NCBI GenBank assembly: GCA_024516035.1
Contig: CM044958.1
Span: 7,453,771-7,517,770 of the forward strand
Source of the DNA: Bactericera cockerelli
Lineage: Eukaryota; Arthropoda; Insecta; Hemiptera; Triozidae
DNA: 64,000 bases
Reading direction: 5' to 3'
Both the position numbers and the translations under genes were made by a program. Under the pieces are notes generated by a model. It was not told the origin of the DNA and ran no database searches. It saw nothing but the letters and a program-made list of their open reading frames with translations. Positions 12,001 through 25,300 of this stretch are shown one piece after another; positions within the stretch are counted from its first letter, which is position 1, and each line of letters starts with the position of its first letter.

Positions 12001-15000
12001 GGCTGGGGGACTATAAACAGGGAGTAGACCAGCAAGCAGTCTGGCTGGGGGACTATAAACAGGGAGTAGACCAGCAAACAGTCTGGCTGGGGGACTATAA
12101 ACAGAGAGTAGACCAGCATTGGCTGTCAATTATTAGCCTCCTTGTAAAGACAATGGTAGAAGTGATGAGTCATTCCTCCACTGTCTGGCTACCATCGTTC
12201 ACGATGACTCCACCCTATGATGATGATATCGTCGTCCCAAACACGAAGTGGCGTATCTTCAAAATACAAACTTTAGTAGCGTAAATCGAAAAACGTCAGC
12301 TCGTTCTTTGAAAGAAATATTCGAAACAATATACGCCGAAATTAAATATACTCATAAAATTGGAACGCTTTGAGATAGAGATACGCCACTTCGTGAGGTG
12401 ATAAAAAACCATGATTAGAACTAGATACGCCAAAAATCTCAAATGTCCATATTTTGAGATACGCCACTTCGTGTTTGGGACGACGATATAATCCTCTCAA
12501 TACCTATCTCACGACAAGGAATTATAATTATTATTATTACCTCTGTCTTGTGCACGAGCGAGAACTCGTTGCTCTCGGTACTCTTGTAGATCTCGAGGAA
12601 GGGATCTGACTTGCCGAAGAAGTCCTTCTTGTCGAGCTTGTGGCCGCTGAACTGCAGCACCACCTCGTCCTTGAGAGCGGCCAGCTCCTCGGCCACTACT
12701 AGCAGCCAGCTCCTGGCCTCGCCATGGGCCGCGATGCCCTTGGTGCCCAGCTGTAGCTTCACCTGGGGTGGAAGGGGTTAAAGGTAATAATAATAATAAT
12801 ATTGGAGCACCACCTCGTCCTTGAGAGCGGCCAGCTCCTCGGCCACTACTAGCAGCCAGCTCCTGGCCTCGCCATGGGCCGCGATGCCCTTGGTGCCCAG
12901 CTGTAGCTTCACCTGGGGGGAAAGGGTTAAAGGTAATAATAATAATAATAATAACTGCAGCACCACCTCGTCCTTGAGAGCGGCCAGCTCCTCGGCCACT
13001 ACTAGCAGCCAGCTCCTGGCCTCGCCATGGGCCGCGATGCCCTTGGTGCCCAGCTGTAGCTTCACCTGGGGGGAAAGGGTTAAAGGTAATAATAATAATA
13101 ATAATAACTGCAGCACCACCTCGTCCTTGAGAGCGGCCAGCTCCTCGGCCACTACTAGCAGCCAGCTCCTGGCCTCGCCATGGGCCGCGATGCCCTTGGT
13201 GCCCAGCTGTAGCTTCACCTGGGGGGGAAAGGGTTAACTACTTTAGTGCCATGAGATCCCAAATGGGTACTGATGAAACTTCACTTCAGTGCCAAGCTGA
13301 AAAATGATAGTCCGTGCCCACCGTGCCATGACATTTTCTTTTTTCTCTCTGATCGATCTGAAACTTTTAGACTGTATTTCTAGAGCATCTTAGATGAATG
13401 TTACCTATAAATAAGACCTGAATTGTGTGAGACCCCATATGGATTTTTTTGAATGAAAAAAAACATCTTCTGAAAAACCAAATGGGGTCTCACTTTGAGT
13501 GTTTTCAGGCTGGATTGAGATCCCACATGGGTACTCATGGCACTGAAGTGAAGTTCTCAATAAACAGTCTGGCACTCAAGTTGTTAAAGGTGGTAATAAT
13601 GGAATTGAATTGTGTTTTATTGGATTCAAAACAGTTCTTACAACCAATTACATTGAATCACTAACAATAGGTTCTTAAGAGTAAGAAGAACAATAGATTT
13701 TTTAAAATTAGAATTAGAATATTAAAAATGACCTAAAAATTTACATAATTTAGTCATTATAGATTAAAACTCTACATTGTAAGCTATAGCTAATAAAAAA
13801 TTCAGATGAACTGTTATCCTGTTGAAACAAAGTTGTTTCCAAGTACAATATAAACCTTGATAAGGATTTGAAAATTCCATTTCGGGATACTTATTACAGA
13901 AAGTCATCATCCTATCCATAGGGATCAAATCTGAGGTTTGACATGTAAATATTTGATAATGACGATCATTTCTTCTTGGAATCTTGAAGTTCAATAAGGG
14001 TAACAAAGAGCTATAGTCAAAAAGTGAGTTTGTAATTTCTGCCGCATGCATGCCAGGCATGTGCATGTGCGTGTGTGTCCGGCCTTAGAGACTTTTCTGT
14101 TGCAATGCATCATCCCCGGAACTAAAGAGTATTATATTTCGAGGGCCTTAGAGACCGGGAGCACTTTAGTGTCACCTATAGACTATGGATAATGGATTTT
14201 CCATGTTAACCTACATCCTATATTTGACAGCACAATAATTCATAGCTCCAACTCCCTAAAGGATCTCTTGTTATGCATTAGATGACAAAATGTAAACTTA
14301 GATAGAAAAGATAGCAAATATTATATTAATGTACAAAATAAGTGGTGTTAAGGTAGTCTTAAAGTAATAAGGTGGACTCCACGGAGACAATAGGAACTGT
14401 TTAATATATTGCTTCAGGCGCTGGATTTAAATTAAAAGGGACTCTTTAGTTCATCTCGAGTAGTATAAAATAGTGTTCAAGATAATAATAATACTACTTA
14501 GTGGAATGTAACCACCAGGCGAGGTTATAATAATAATAATACTCTTTAGTGGAAGGTAACTACCAGGTGAGGTTAATGCCTAAAGCATTTTCTACCACCT
14601 AACCCTCAGAGTCTGATTATTATGTGGTCATGGTCACGTACTAAAATTAATGAGGAAAAATTCATGCATCAGGTGGGATACGAACCAATGGATCTCTACG
14701 CTACCCGAATTACCAGACTAGCGCCTTAACCACTTGACTACCATTACTAGTGGTTCTGGGAAATATACAGTGACAGAACGCACGATTAGGTCAGTGGTTA
14801 AGCATTCGCTTGCCATGCGGAAAGTCCCGGGTTCGATTCCCCGTGGCGACAAAAAATTGTATTCTTAATTTGGTTACAATTGTTTGTAAGGGATACCTTC
14901 CGTTGCGCTCGTGTTGACCCAGCACCTAAATGGGAAGTATTGTGTCACTTCTCGGCCATCAGAGGGGAGGCATACTACGGAATGGGCAGGCTACAACACA

Positions 15001-18000
15001 GACCACAAGCGTCTACAATAGCTCCTGTTTCATGGCTACGAAATAAAAAAGGCTGTGAAACACTCATAAAAAAAAGAGAACTGGCGAATCCAACATGCTT
15101 TTAACGCAGGCTTTAACCCCGTCATTACAGATATTAAAAAAATATTCTTCTTTTTTTGTTTTATTTCAAACGTGACACAAACCCTGCCAACATTTTTCGC
15201 GAGTCTCACACAGCGAGACCTTTCAATAATATTCTCATCCCAAATCTGCTTGCACAGGAAGTTTCTGTCCGTCATTCTTTTATGGGTCACACGTCACACT
15301 TTCGACTCTTCAAACTCTTGGTGACACAGACGGCAGTTATTTGACTTTTTGTAAGAACAGTTTGCGTGTGAGTGGGAAAAATCAATATACAAATACTGAG
15401 CTTAATTATTTGTGTAAAGCAATTTTAATTATGTAAGAACAGCACGATCGTGATGAGGACAATACACTGCTAACATAAACGTAAAACTGACCTTAGTATC
15501 TCGATCAATCAGACGAGTCTGGTGGGGACTTTAAACAGGGAGAGGACCAGTGTCTTGCTGGAAGACTATAAACAGATAGGTAATAGACTAGCCAACCCTT
15601 ACAAGCCAGGCTAGCTTGCACTTTCCTAAGGGTTGAATGGCTTATAAAGAAAAAGTCCAAGTACTGATGGTTGATTGCACATAGAAATATATGGTTCAGG
15701 ACGAGACAACCTTGAAATAAAGTTGGCTGGAGACCTTCATTCCCCCTCCAGCTGTAGACAAGCTGGCTACAATAACTACAACATAAGACAACGAACTCGT
15801 AACCTGGGGGTCGGTAGTTCGAGTCTCATGCACGGCAAAAATTTAGTAAGGCGAGTTTGAGTGATATCGCTCGTGTGGTCAACACAAAGATATGAGAATC
15901 TACAATCACAGATTCAGAAGTCTCTACTAAGTTTCGTGCTTCTTAAATTCGGTTTCTGAGGTCCAAACTTCTAGGAGAGCTTTCAGCTGACAAAACCCAG
16001 TGGACTTCCTCTTTCATTTTGCCTTGCAAGTGGCAAGTATCAACCCAGTGCCAGTACTAAATGTCCCTGAGCACTGAAGAGGCAAGGAATTTCCGCCCGA
16101 GCATATTGTCCCTGTTGTTGATTGGAAAAGTTTTCTTTTGATAATATCATCCCTCTTCCACTCCCTTATCTCTCTTACATCTCTTTATCTCCTAGCCCTC
16201 TTCCCTCTCTTTATTTTTCATCCCTCTCCCACTCCCTCATTTCTCTTACATCTCTTTATCTCCTAGCCCTCTTCCCTTTCTTTATTTTTCATCTCTCTCC
16301 CACTTCCTTATCTCTCATGCCTCTTGCATCTCTTTATCTCCTAGCCATCTACCATACTTTTATCTCCTAGTCCTCTCCCTTCTCTTTCTCTCCTATCCTT
16401 CGACATTTCTTTATTTTCTAGCACTCTGCCATACCTTTATCCCCCAGTCTTGTACCATTCTGTGGACGTAAATAGTATTTCCTTTTTATTGTTGTATTAA
16501 ATGGTTTTTGAATGTTGACTGAAGCAATTCCTTCAAATTTTAAAGTCAAAGGATTTGTTTCTTTCTAAAAATACAGCCCATCCTGTCTCTTCTCGCCCAT
16601 CACAGATAGAGTAACCTTTTAAAGTGGCTGTTGAGTCTCATGTCTACAAGAAAACAACACTTATTTTTTCATTCAATCGTTTTTTTAATCTTACCTTACC
16701 TCACCCATTATACCTTCTCTTTCGATTCTTACCTTATGCTCTCACCCACTCTATCCCAACAATTTTCTCTCTGAAATCTTATTTTCTTCACATACCCTAC
16801 CTTCACATTCCTACCTTATGATCTCACCTACTCTATCCTAACTATTTTCTCTCTGCACTCTTATTTTCTTCACATATCCTACCTTCACATTCCTTCCTTA
16901 TGATCTCACCTACTCTAGCCCAACTATTTTCTCTCTGCAATCTTATTTTCTTCACACACCGTACTTTCACATTCCTACCTTATGATCTCACCTACTCTAG
17001 CCCAACTATTTTCTCTCTGCACTCTTATTTTCTTCACATATCCTACCTTCACATTCCTTCCTTATGATCTCACCTACTCTATCCTAACTATTTTCTCTCT
17101 GCAATCTTATTTTCTTCACATATCCTACCTTATGCTCTCACCTACTCTATTCTAACTATTTTCTCTCTGCACTCTTATCTTCTTCACGTATCCTACCTTC
17201 ACATTCCTACCTTATGCTCTCACCTACTCTATCCTAACTATTTTCTCTCTGCAATCTTATCTTCTTCACATATCCTACCATCACAGGACATATTCTGTCC
17301 CGGTAGCTCAGTGGTAAAGGCGGCACTCTGTGAATCCAAAGATTCCAGAGGTCGTGGGTTCGAAACCCAGCCGGGACATGACATGTTACCCTCCCATTTG
17401 GGATTTTTACCACATAATAATATGTCTTGGGCTTACTGTTGGAATAATGGGACTTAATAGTCCTAATCGGGCAGTATAAATAAGGTGATATTATTATTAT
17501 TATTCTCTCTCTAAACTTATTTTACTCACATATCCTACCTTCACAGGACATGCTCTCTCTCTCTCTGATCTTATTTTACTCTCATATCCTATCATTTTCT
17601 CTCTACAATCTTATATTCTCCACGTATCTTACCTTCACCAGACATACACTTACTCCAATCTTACCCTCTCTTATATACCTTCCCTAATCCCTACTCTTAC
17701 AACATAGGGCATAAGTGCACTGGTAGTCAAGTGGTTAAAGCGCTAGTCTGGTAATCTAGGTATAACAAATTCAAATTTGAATTTGTTACTACATGATAAT
17801 AAGATTCTGAGGGTTAGGTGGTAGAAAATCTTTTGAACATTAACCTTGCCTGGTGGTTTACCTTCCATGTAAGAGTATTATTATTATTATGTCTTTACTG
17901 AAGGGCGGGATTATTGCCTATGGCAACCTCTTCCACCCAACCCTTTCCCCACCAGTTTAGCAATTTAGAAATATGAGATAGAGAGAACTTCCAATTTTAC

Positions 18001-19283
18001 TACCACGTTCTCAACCTGAAGTACACAGATTGCAGTTTACTACTTGGCTGACGCTGAACTTTCAATTTTATGTGTCTCAATTTCTATCTCGAAAAATCAG
18101 TTGTAACATGTGGAAGCCAGATTGAGCCACAGAACCCAGGAGATAGGTAGGTATCTGTGTCTATCTCACGGACACGGAATTATTAACCGAACACAGTGAG
18201 GGAGCGAAGTGACCTCACTAAGTGAGGTTCTGTTTTGACGATTTGGCTTTCGTTTGTCCGTTTGTCTGTTCCGCGATAACTCTCGACCTGATTCTTTAAA
18301 TTTGTTGAAATTTAGTAAACAATACATGATCATTGGAGTCCTAGAATAAAATTGTACATAATGTTCAGTAGTGAAATTTTGAAAGTTAAGGGGGCCGCAC
18401 TGTGGTGAAAAATCGGAAAAGGCTCCCAAAAGTAGGCCGGTTGATATTTATGGTTGATAAATAAAACACATGGGGTATTAAATGGAAGCTCTCGATGTCC
18501 TCATGCTTGATATGACATTCATAATGCGATACTTAAATCTGTTTGGGGTGTACAGTTCACAGTAGTTTTTTTTTTTTTTTTTTTCTCTCTCCTGCTTAAA
18601 GTTCTCTTCCACACCATCAAGGGTGGTGTGGAAGAGAATGCCGTTGGCACCGCCCTTGATCAAGCACCGCCCTTGATCAAGTTTTGTTTTATTTCAATTC
18701 TATGTAAATATTATATGTACCTACTTTATTGTAAATAAAACTTGATCCAACATGTTTAATAATAATAATAACTACTAGTTGCTCTTACCTAACCTATTTT
18801 TAGTCCAGTGGCGTAGCCCCCCCCCCCCCCCCCCCCTACGCGTCTGCCCTGGTCCCCACATCCACCCCAGATGTTATCTCTACCTCCCCTGCTCTCCTAA
18901 TCCCTATCTTCGCAACCTTTCCAAGAGGATTTCTACCTGTCCCCTATTGTGAAGAGGATACAAAATAAACAGGATGAAAACGCTCCCATCATAATGGGGG
19001 ATTCAAGGAATTAAATATTTATAGAGCACTAGAACATGTTCTTTCGTCTTCTTTTATAGCGTTTTACGATTGCTTTTCCTTGCAACACTTTGGAGCATTC
19101 TATACGTCTTCTTGTTACCGACACTAGGAGCTTGATGGATAAGGCAGTGGACTTGTAACCTGGAGGTCGGCGATTCAAGTCCCGGTTTATCACTTGCTCG
19201 ATATCAGATCTAATCAAACTATAGCTTTACTAAATGTAAGCTAAAACAGTTTTTCCCCGTCTTCTTAAAAAAAAATTATTGTA

Positions 19284-19319
<36 letters not shown>

Positions 19320-22300
19320 TGGGGTTTAACGTTGCTTTCAACTGCCATGGTCATATCACGACGGGGGTTTTACCCTCCATTCGCAGGAAACTTACAAACC
19401 TGCTACTCACATTGACCTCACCCAGCCTGAGTGGGGCCGGGAAAAGCCAGCGTCACGAGAATTAGAATTTGAATGGTCACCCATCCAAGTCTTAACCTCG
19501 CTGGATGTCGCTTAACTTCGGTGTTCTGAAGGGAACCGGTGTATTCAACATGCCATCGACGCTGGCTGTAATAATTTTTCTTTGTCAAATAAATGGAAAT
19601 GTTGTTATAATTTTTTTTTTATCAAATATGATAACTTTTAAACTGTAACTTATTATTATTATTATTCACTTTCTCTCCTTTGGAAGGTAATTATTACCTT
19701 TCAAAGGGTATTACACCTGGAGCGGATCATATGATCAATTCTCCTGGTGTTGTAACTTCAGGAGCGGATCCGAAGATCAAGTTTCCTGAAGTTGTTTGGT
19801 TCATAATGTGGGGAGGTTATTTTATGATGGACTTTGCGTAGTCCATCTTTTTCTCTCCCGTGGCTATCCCCCTTGGTGGTCCAATGGATTTTTCCATAGG
19901 AAAACACTTTCGGGGGTACGGATAGATCAGAACAGCCACTTGGTCACATTATGAACCATTAGGTATGTTAACAGAATTTTCATGAGGACATGCCTCACTA
20001 CTTTTAGAGAAGGTGTCTCTATGCTTCTGTTGACATACCTCGCAGTCAGTGTTCATATGGTATTGTGAATTACCATACTACTTCCTGGGATGTTGCTGAT
20101 ACTTGCAACCATCCAGGAATCACTGACCACTTGCTCGGGTGCCTTGGGAACGCCAAATCCCGTATGACCATTTATTGCTAAATAGTCATCCCTGAAGTTA
20201 TTATTATTATTATTTTTAGAAACTCTTTATTAGTAGAACATATATACAGACAAATAATGGTAAAAATTAAATATAAAGATTGACAATATTAATAATATAA
20301 CACTTATTTTTTTATATGACTTTCTTTTTACAATTTAACGGGGGGGTAGGCCCCATGTTTACCTTGCCATTAGATATGAGCTGTCCGAGGTTGCAGGTAA
20401 CAAAGCCGAGGAAGTCATGGTCCGTGAGTTTGGGGCTGGTGGAATCCACATCATAGACCTCGAACTTGAGGGGCTGTTGCTCTTCGAACCGGTAGGCCAT
20501 GTGGACTTTGGACGCGAAGTCCGGGTCGTGGCTGTTCTGAATGACCTCGGTGCGGTGGTACTCCACCAGCGGCTCTCGCCGAACGGCTGAATGTAGGTCA
20601 CGATCATCGGGTCCGACTTGGAGAGGAGGTCTTTGCCTATGAGGGCCCTGCGCGGGGGGGGGGGGGGGGGGTGATTGAAATGACGGATTAGAAAGATACA
20701 GTTGAGCCTGGATATAAGAGGAGCCTGGATATAAGAGGATGTCTTTCCCTATGAGGGCCCTTGGGGAGAAGGGTGATTGAAATGACGGATTAGAAAGATA
20801 CAGTTGTTGAGCCTGGATATAAGAGGAACCTGGATATAAGAGGATGTCTTTCCCTATGAGGGCCCTTGGGGAGAAGGGTGATTGAAATGACGGATTAGAA
20901 AGATACAGTTGTTGAGCCTGGATATAAGAGGAGCCTGGATATAAGAGGAGGTCTTTCCCTATGAGGGTCCTGAGGGGAGAAAGGTGATTGAAATGACGGA
21001 TTAGAAAGATACAGTTGAGCCTGGATATAAGAGGAGCCTAGATATAAGAGAAACCTGGATATAAGAGGAACCTGGATATAAGAGAAGGTCCTTCCCTATA
21101 AGGGCCCTGGGGGGGGGAGAAGGAGGAAGGGTGAGTGAAATGACGGATTAGAAAGATACAGTTGAGCCTGAATACAGGGTGTCCCACCAAACTTGGACAC
21201 CTCAAATTACTCGGCCCCTGAACGAGTTTTTGAAAAATAAAAAAATCTAGGGTACATGTGCTGATTATGCGGTTTCAGTTATGAAATTTTTTTTATACAG
21301 GGTGGTCCAAAAGTCAGAAATTGAGGTGTCAACTTTCGATTTTTAAATGGATCGACCTGAATTTTATTTGATAATTTTACTTCTAAATGATTCCTGAGTA
21401 CTTTTTTAAACAAAAATATTACATACAGGGTGGTTTTTTTTCGACCAATTTTTTTTCTAAATCTTGAATAACTCAAGTTCGGTTAATTTTTTTGATAACA
21501 AGAAGGGAATGTGTTTGTGTAATGAATACACGCACTTTCAATTGGCATCAAAAAATTTTATACAGGGTGGTTCACAAGTGAAATAATGACTTGATTTTTT
21601 TTAAAACCGAGTTTTTTTATTTTTTTATTTAGTATTAATAATTCCCGTCTAATTTTACACATTTTTCGTTAGTCATATCGAAAAACAAAACTAAAGTGTT
21701 GTACAGGATGAGACATAATTTTTTTGTAACACCCTGTATATGGGCAGTCAAAGAGACGCAAAATTAAATATAAAGACTAAAAATGCAAGAAAAACTTTGA
21801 TTTTTAATTAAACTAAAAAGTTATGGTGTTTTAACTAATATTGTCGCATGGACCACCCTGTAGATATTTTCTTAAACTATCATGTAGGTACTCTAAGTTG
21901 TATAAAATTCAACGAACACTTCGAATCATGTGGGAAAAACAAGTAAAAAACACGAATTTGAAGCCATTTTCAATTTGGTGTCCACACTGAATGATTTTAA
22001 AACTTGAAATAAAAAGTAGGTAGGTGTAGACACAAAATTGAGCATGGCTTTTTGAGTTCATTTTTTTTTTCTTTCAGATTTGGACTCCTCGTTGAATTTT
22101 AGACAGTTTCGACTACCCATATGATGGTTTAAGAAAATATCTACAGGGTGGTCCATGCGACAATATTAGTTAAAACACCATAACTTTTTAGTTTAATTAA
22201 AAATCAAAGTTTTTCTTGCATATTCAGTCTTTATATTTAATTTTGCGTCTTTTTGACTGCCCATATACAGGGTGTTACAAAAAAATTATGTCTTACCCTG

Positions 22301-25300
22301 TACAACACTTTAGTTTTGTTTTTCGATATGACTAACGAAAAATGTGTAAAATTAGACGAGAATTATTAATACTAAATAAAAAAAATAAAAAAACTCGGTT
22401 TTAAAAAAAATCAAGTCATTATTTCACTTGTGAACCACCCTGTATAAAATTTTTTGATGCCAATTGAAAGTGCGTGTATTCATTACACAAACACATTCCC
22501 TTCTTGTTATCAAAAAAATTAACCGAACTTGAGTTATTCAAGATTTAGAAAAAAAATTGGTCGAAAAAAAACCACCCTGTATGTAATATTTTTGTTTAAA
22601 AAAGTACTCAGGAATCATTTAGAAGTAAAATTATCAAATAAAATTCAGGTCGATCCATTTAAAAATCGAAAGTTGACACCTCAATTTCTGACTTTTGGAC
22701 CACCCTGTATAAAAAAAATTTCATAACTGAAACCGCATAATCAGCACATGTACCCTAGATTTTTTTATTTTTCAAAAACTCGTTCAGGGGCCGAGTAATT
22801 TGAGGTGTCCAAGTTTGGTGGGACACCCTGTATAAGAGGAGCCTGGATATAAGAGGAGCCTGGATATAAGAGTAGGTGCTTCACTATGAGGGCCCTGAGG
22901 GAGAGGGGGGTGATTGAAATGACGGATTAGAAAGATACAGTTGAGCCTGGATATAAGAGGAGCCTGAATGTAAGAGAAACCTGGATATATGAGGAACCTG
23001 GATATAAGAGTAGGTCCTTCCCTATGAGGAACGGATTAGAAAGATACCGTTGAACCTGGATATAAGAGAAACCCGGATATAAGAGGAACCTGGATATAAG
23101 AGAACCTCGATATAAGAGAAACCTGGATATAAGAGGAACCTGGATATAAGAGGAGCCTGGATATAAGAGGAACCTGGATTTAAGAAAACAACTTCCAGGT
23201 CAAATTTAACTCTCAAAAAGGAAATGTAACCTCTTTATAAGAGAAACCTCGATATAAGAGAACTGGATATAAAATTTTCCTGGATATAAGAGAATCCAAG
23301 TCAAATTTACCTCTCCAAAAGAGAAAATAACCTCTTTATAAGATAAATCTGGATAAAATAGAAAATTTTCGAGTCCTTGATTTATCTAGTATCCAGAATT
23401 TGACTGTATTACATTCTACTAGGAAAAAACCGACCTCAGTAGCTCGATCGATGAGGCGGCGCATTTGTAACATAGAAATCGGGGGTTTGAAATTTCAAAT
23501 TTAGTGAACCAAAAATTTAGTAAATCGAGGTAGAGTAATTGTGATGAACACAAATATGCTAGTAACTTTTTAGTTCCTTTGAATAGGAAAGCGGTAATCT
23601 CAGACTCTCCGACTGTACACTGTAGTAACTACATAGTAGGTATTCTTAACAAAGTAAAACCCTAAATAGTTTAAAGATAAAAGAAAAACTTCGCTTATTT
23701 TAGTATAATAAAAAAAAGAAGATACATTTCCTCCAAAAGAAATAGAATACTATACATTTTAATACCTATAAAAAATATGTTAAAATTCCATTAATGAATA
23801 CTGCTCTTTCAACTATGAGTAAGTGAGTAAGTAAGTACGTATGTAAATTCTTTTCAATTCAGCTTTTTTGAACACAATTAGAACACATAAATATATCTTG
23901 AAATATACATCTTAGGTAGTACGATTGTGTATTTAATTAAAACTAAACAGAAGAAACTAGATATGATGGAATAATGGAGAAAAAATTCCTTCTCTAGGTA
24001 TAACTTTTATAAAATGAGGAGAGTACAAATAGATCTACAAAGTATACAACCTTAATAGAATAAGGTAGTAAAAAATTCAGAAGATATAAAAAAGTTTCTT
24101 TTCTGTTTGCCTTTGGTGTTTTATCTTCTTGATACATTTAGGTACTATTATAGATATCATTTCTTTTTATTCCAAGGGAAAAATATTTTGAAAGAGAGTT
24201 CTTTGAACACATTTCCGTTCAAAGATTTGGATTAAAAGACAGCATATATTTGGATTAAACCAGTTGTTTAAAGGTCTATCTAAACTTTTGTGGTTCAAAG
24301 GCAAAGAACACCTATGGCATTGAATTCTTATATTATGAATGTTACATACCTAATTATAGCATCTAAGTATGTTTATTATTTTTTATTTGCATACAAATTA
24401 TATTTTATGGTGATTGTTTAATTTCAAATAAAAGAGAAAAAATAAATAATTAACTTCATCTCAATTAGGGGAGCAAGGCAGAGAATGTTATTTAAATGAT
24501 GATGGAAACATTTGAAACATGGGCCTTGGAACAATGCATGTTCAAATTTATGTTCATGTAAATTACTTGTACTGTAAATACTGTGCTCTTCACTAGTTTA
24601 TTCTGGCTTGGGTCCAAGTGTTCCAGTAAAACATTAAATCTGACAAAACAAAGATTTCTGCAACTTGTGAAAAGAGCATTGACTCTCTAGTAGGCAGGAC
24701 TCTCATAGGAAAATGTCTACTGGAATATCTAGCAGGCTAGAATTCTGATGAGATAGACATGATAAAACGTACAAGTCATATTTAGGCAGTATGAGCTCTT
24801 TTATTTTCATTATAATAACTTTCCAAATTTGCACAACTTTAAATGTAAATATTATTAGACCAATAGTTATAACCTCATTATAAATAATTAAAATGATAGT
24901 TTGATTCCAAGACAGGGCATTCTTCAAGGATTAATTTGCTTTTTATTTATTCTATCAAAATGTAAGTTAACATGAACATAAATAGACTGCGAGAAATATT
25001 CTACTTCTTTGTGATGGTGTGGCATGGAAGCGCGCTATGTGGCGTTTCCATGCAACTGGGGTTTGTTTCCACACTTCTTAAATCTACATGCTATGGTTTA
25101 ACTATCAATTAACAATCATTGGCAGTTGATGTGGTTATGGCACTGTATTGATACAGTGTGGCACATGGACCCATGATCTGGTTTAGATCGCACCTATGCT
25201 TAGATTTTTCCTCATCAATTTAAGTATTTAAGTATGTAACCACATATTTATGGAGGGATGGGCATATCCATCTACATGTATTGTATTTGGGCATATCTAA

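Noticed and set aside
12821..13237. Plus-strand ORF of 138 codons with poly-Asn
   Set aside because: Antisense of the copine exon repeats and the (TAA)n runs.
17296..17370. tRNA gene at the SINE A head
   Set aside because: A and B boxes are present, but the acceptor stem does not close and the same head recurs with a fixed body and tail, so it is a SINE.
5990..22726. 65-codon ORF conserved in three fold-back arms
   Set aside because: Its conservation follows from the arms being nearly identical DNA; there is no wider codon pattern or start context.
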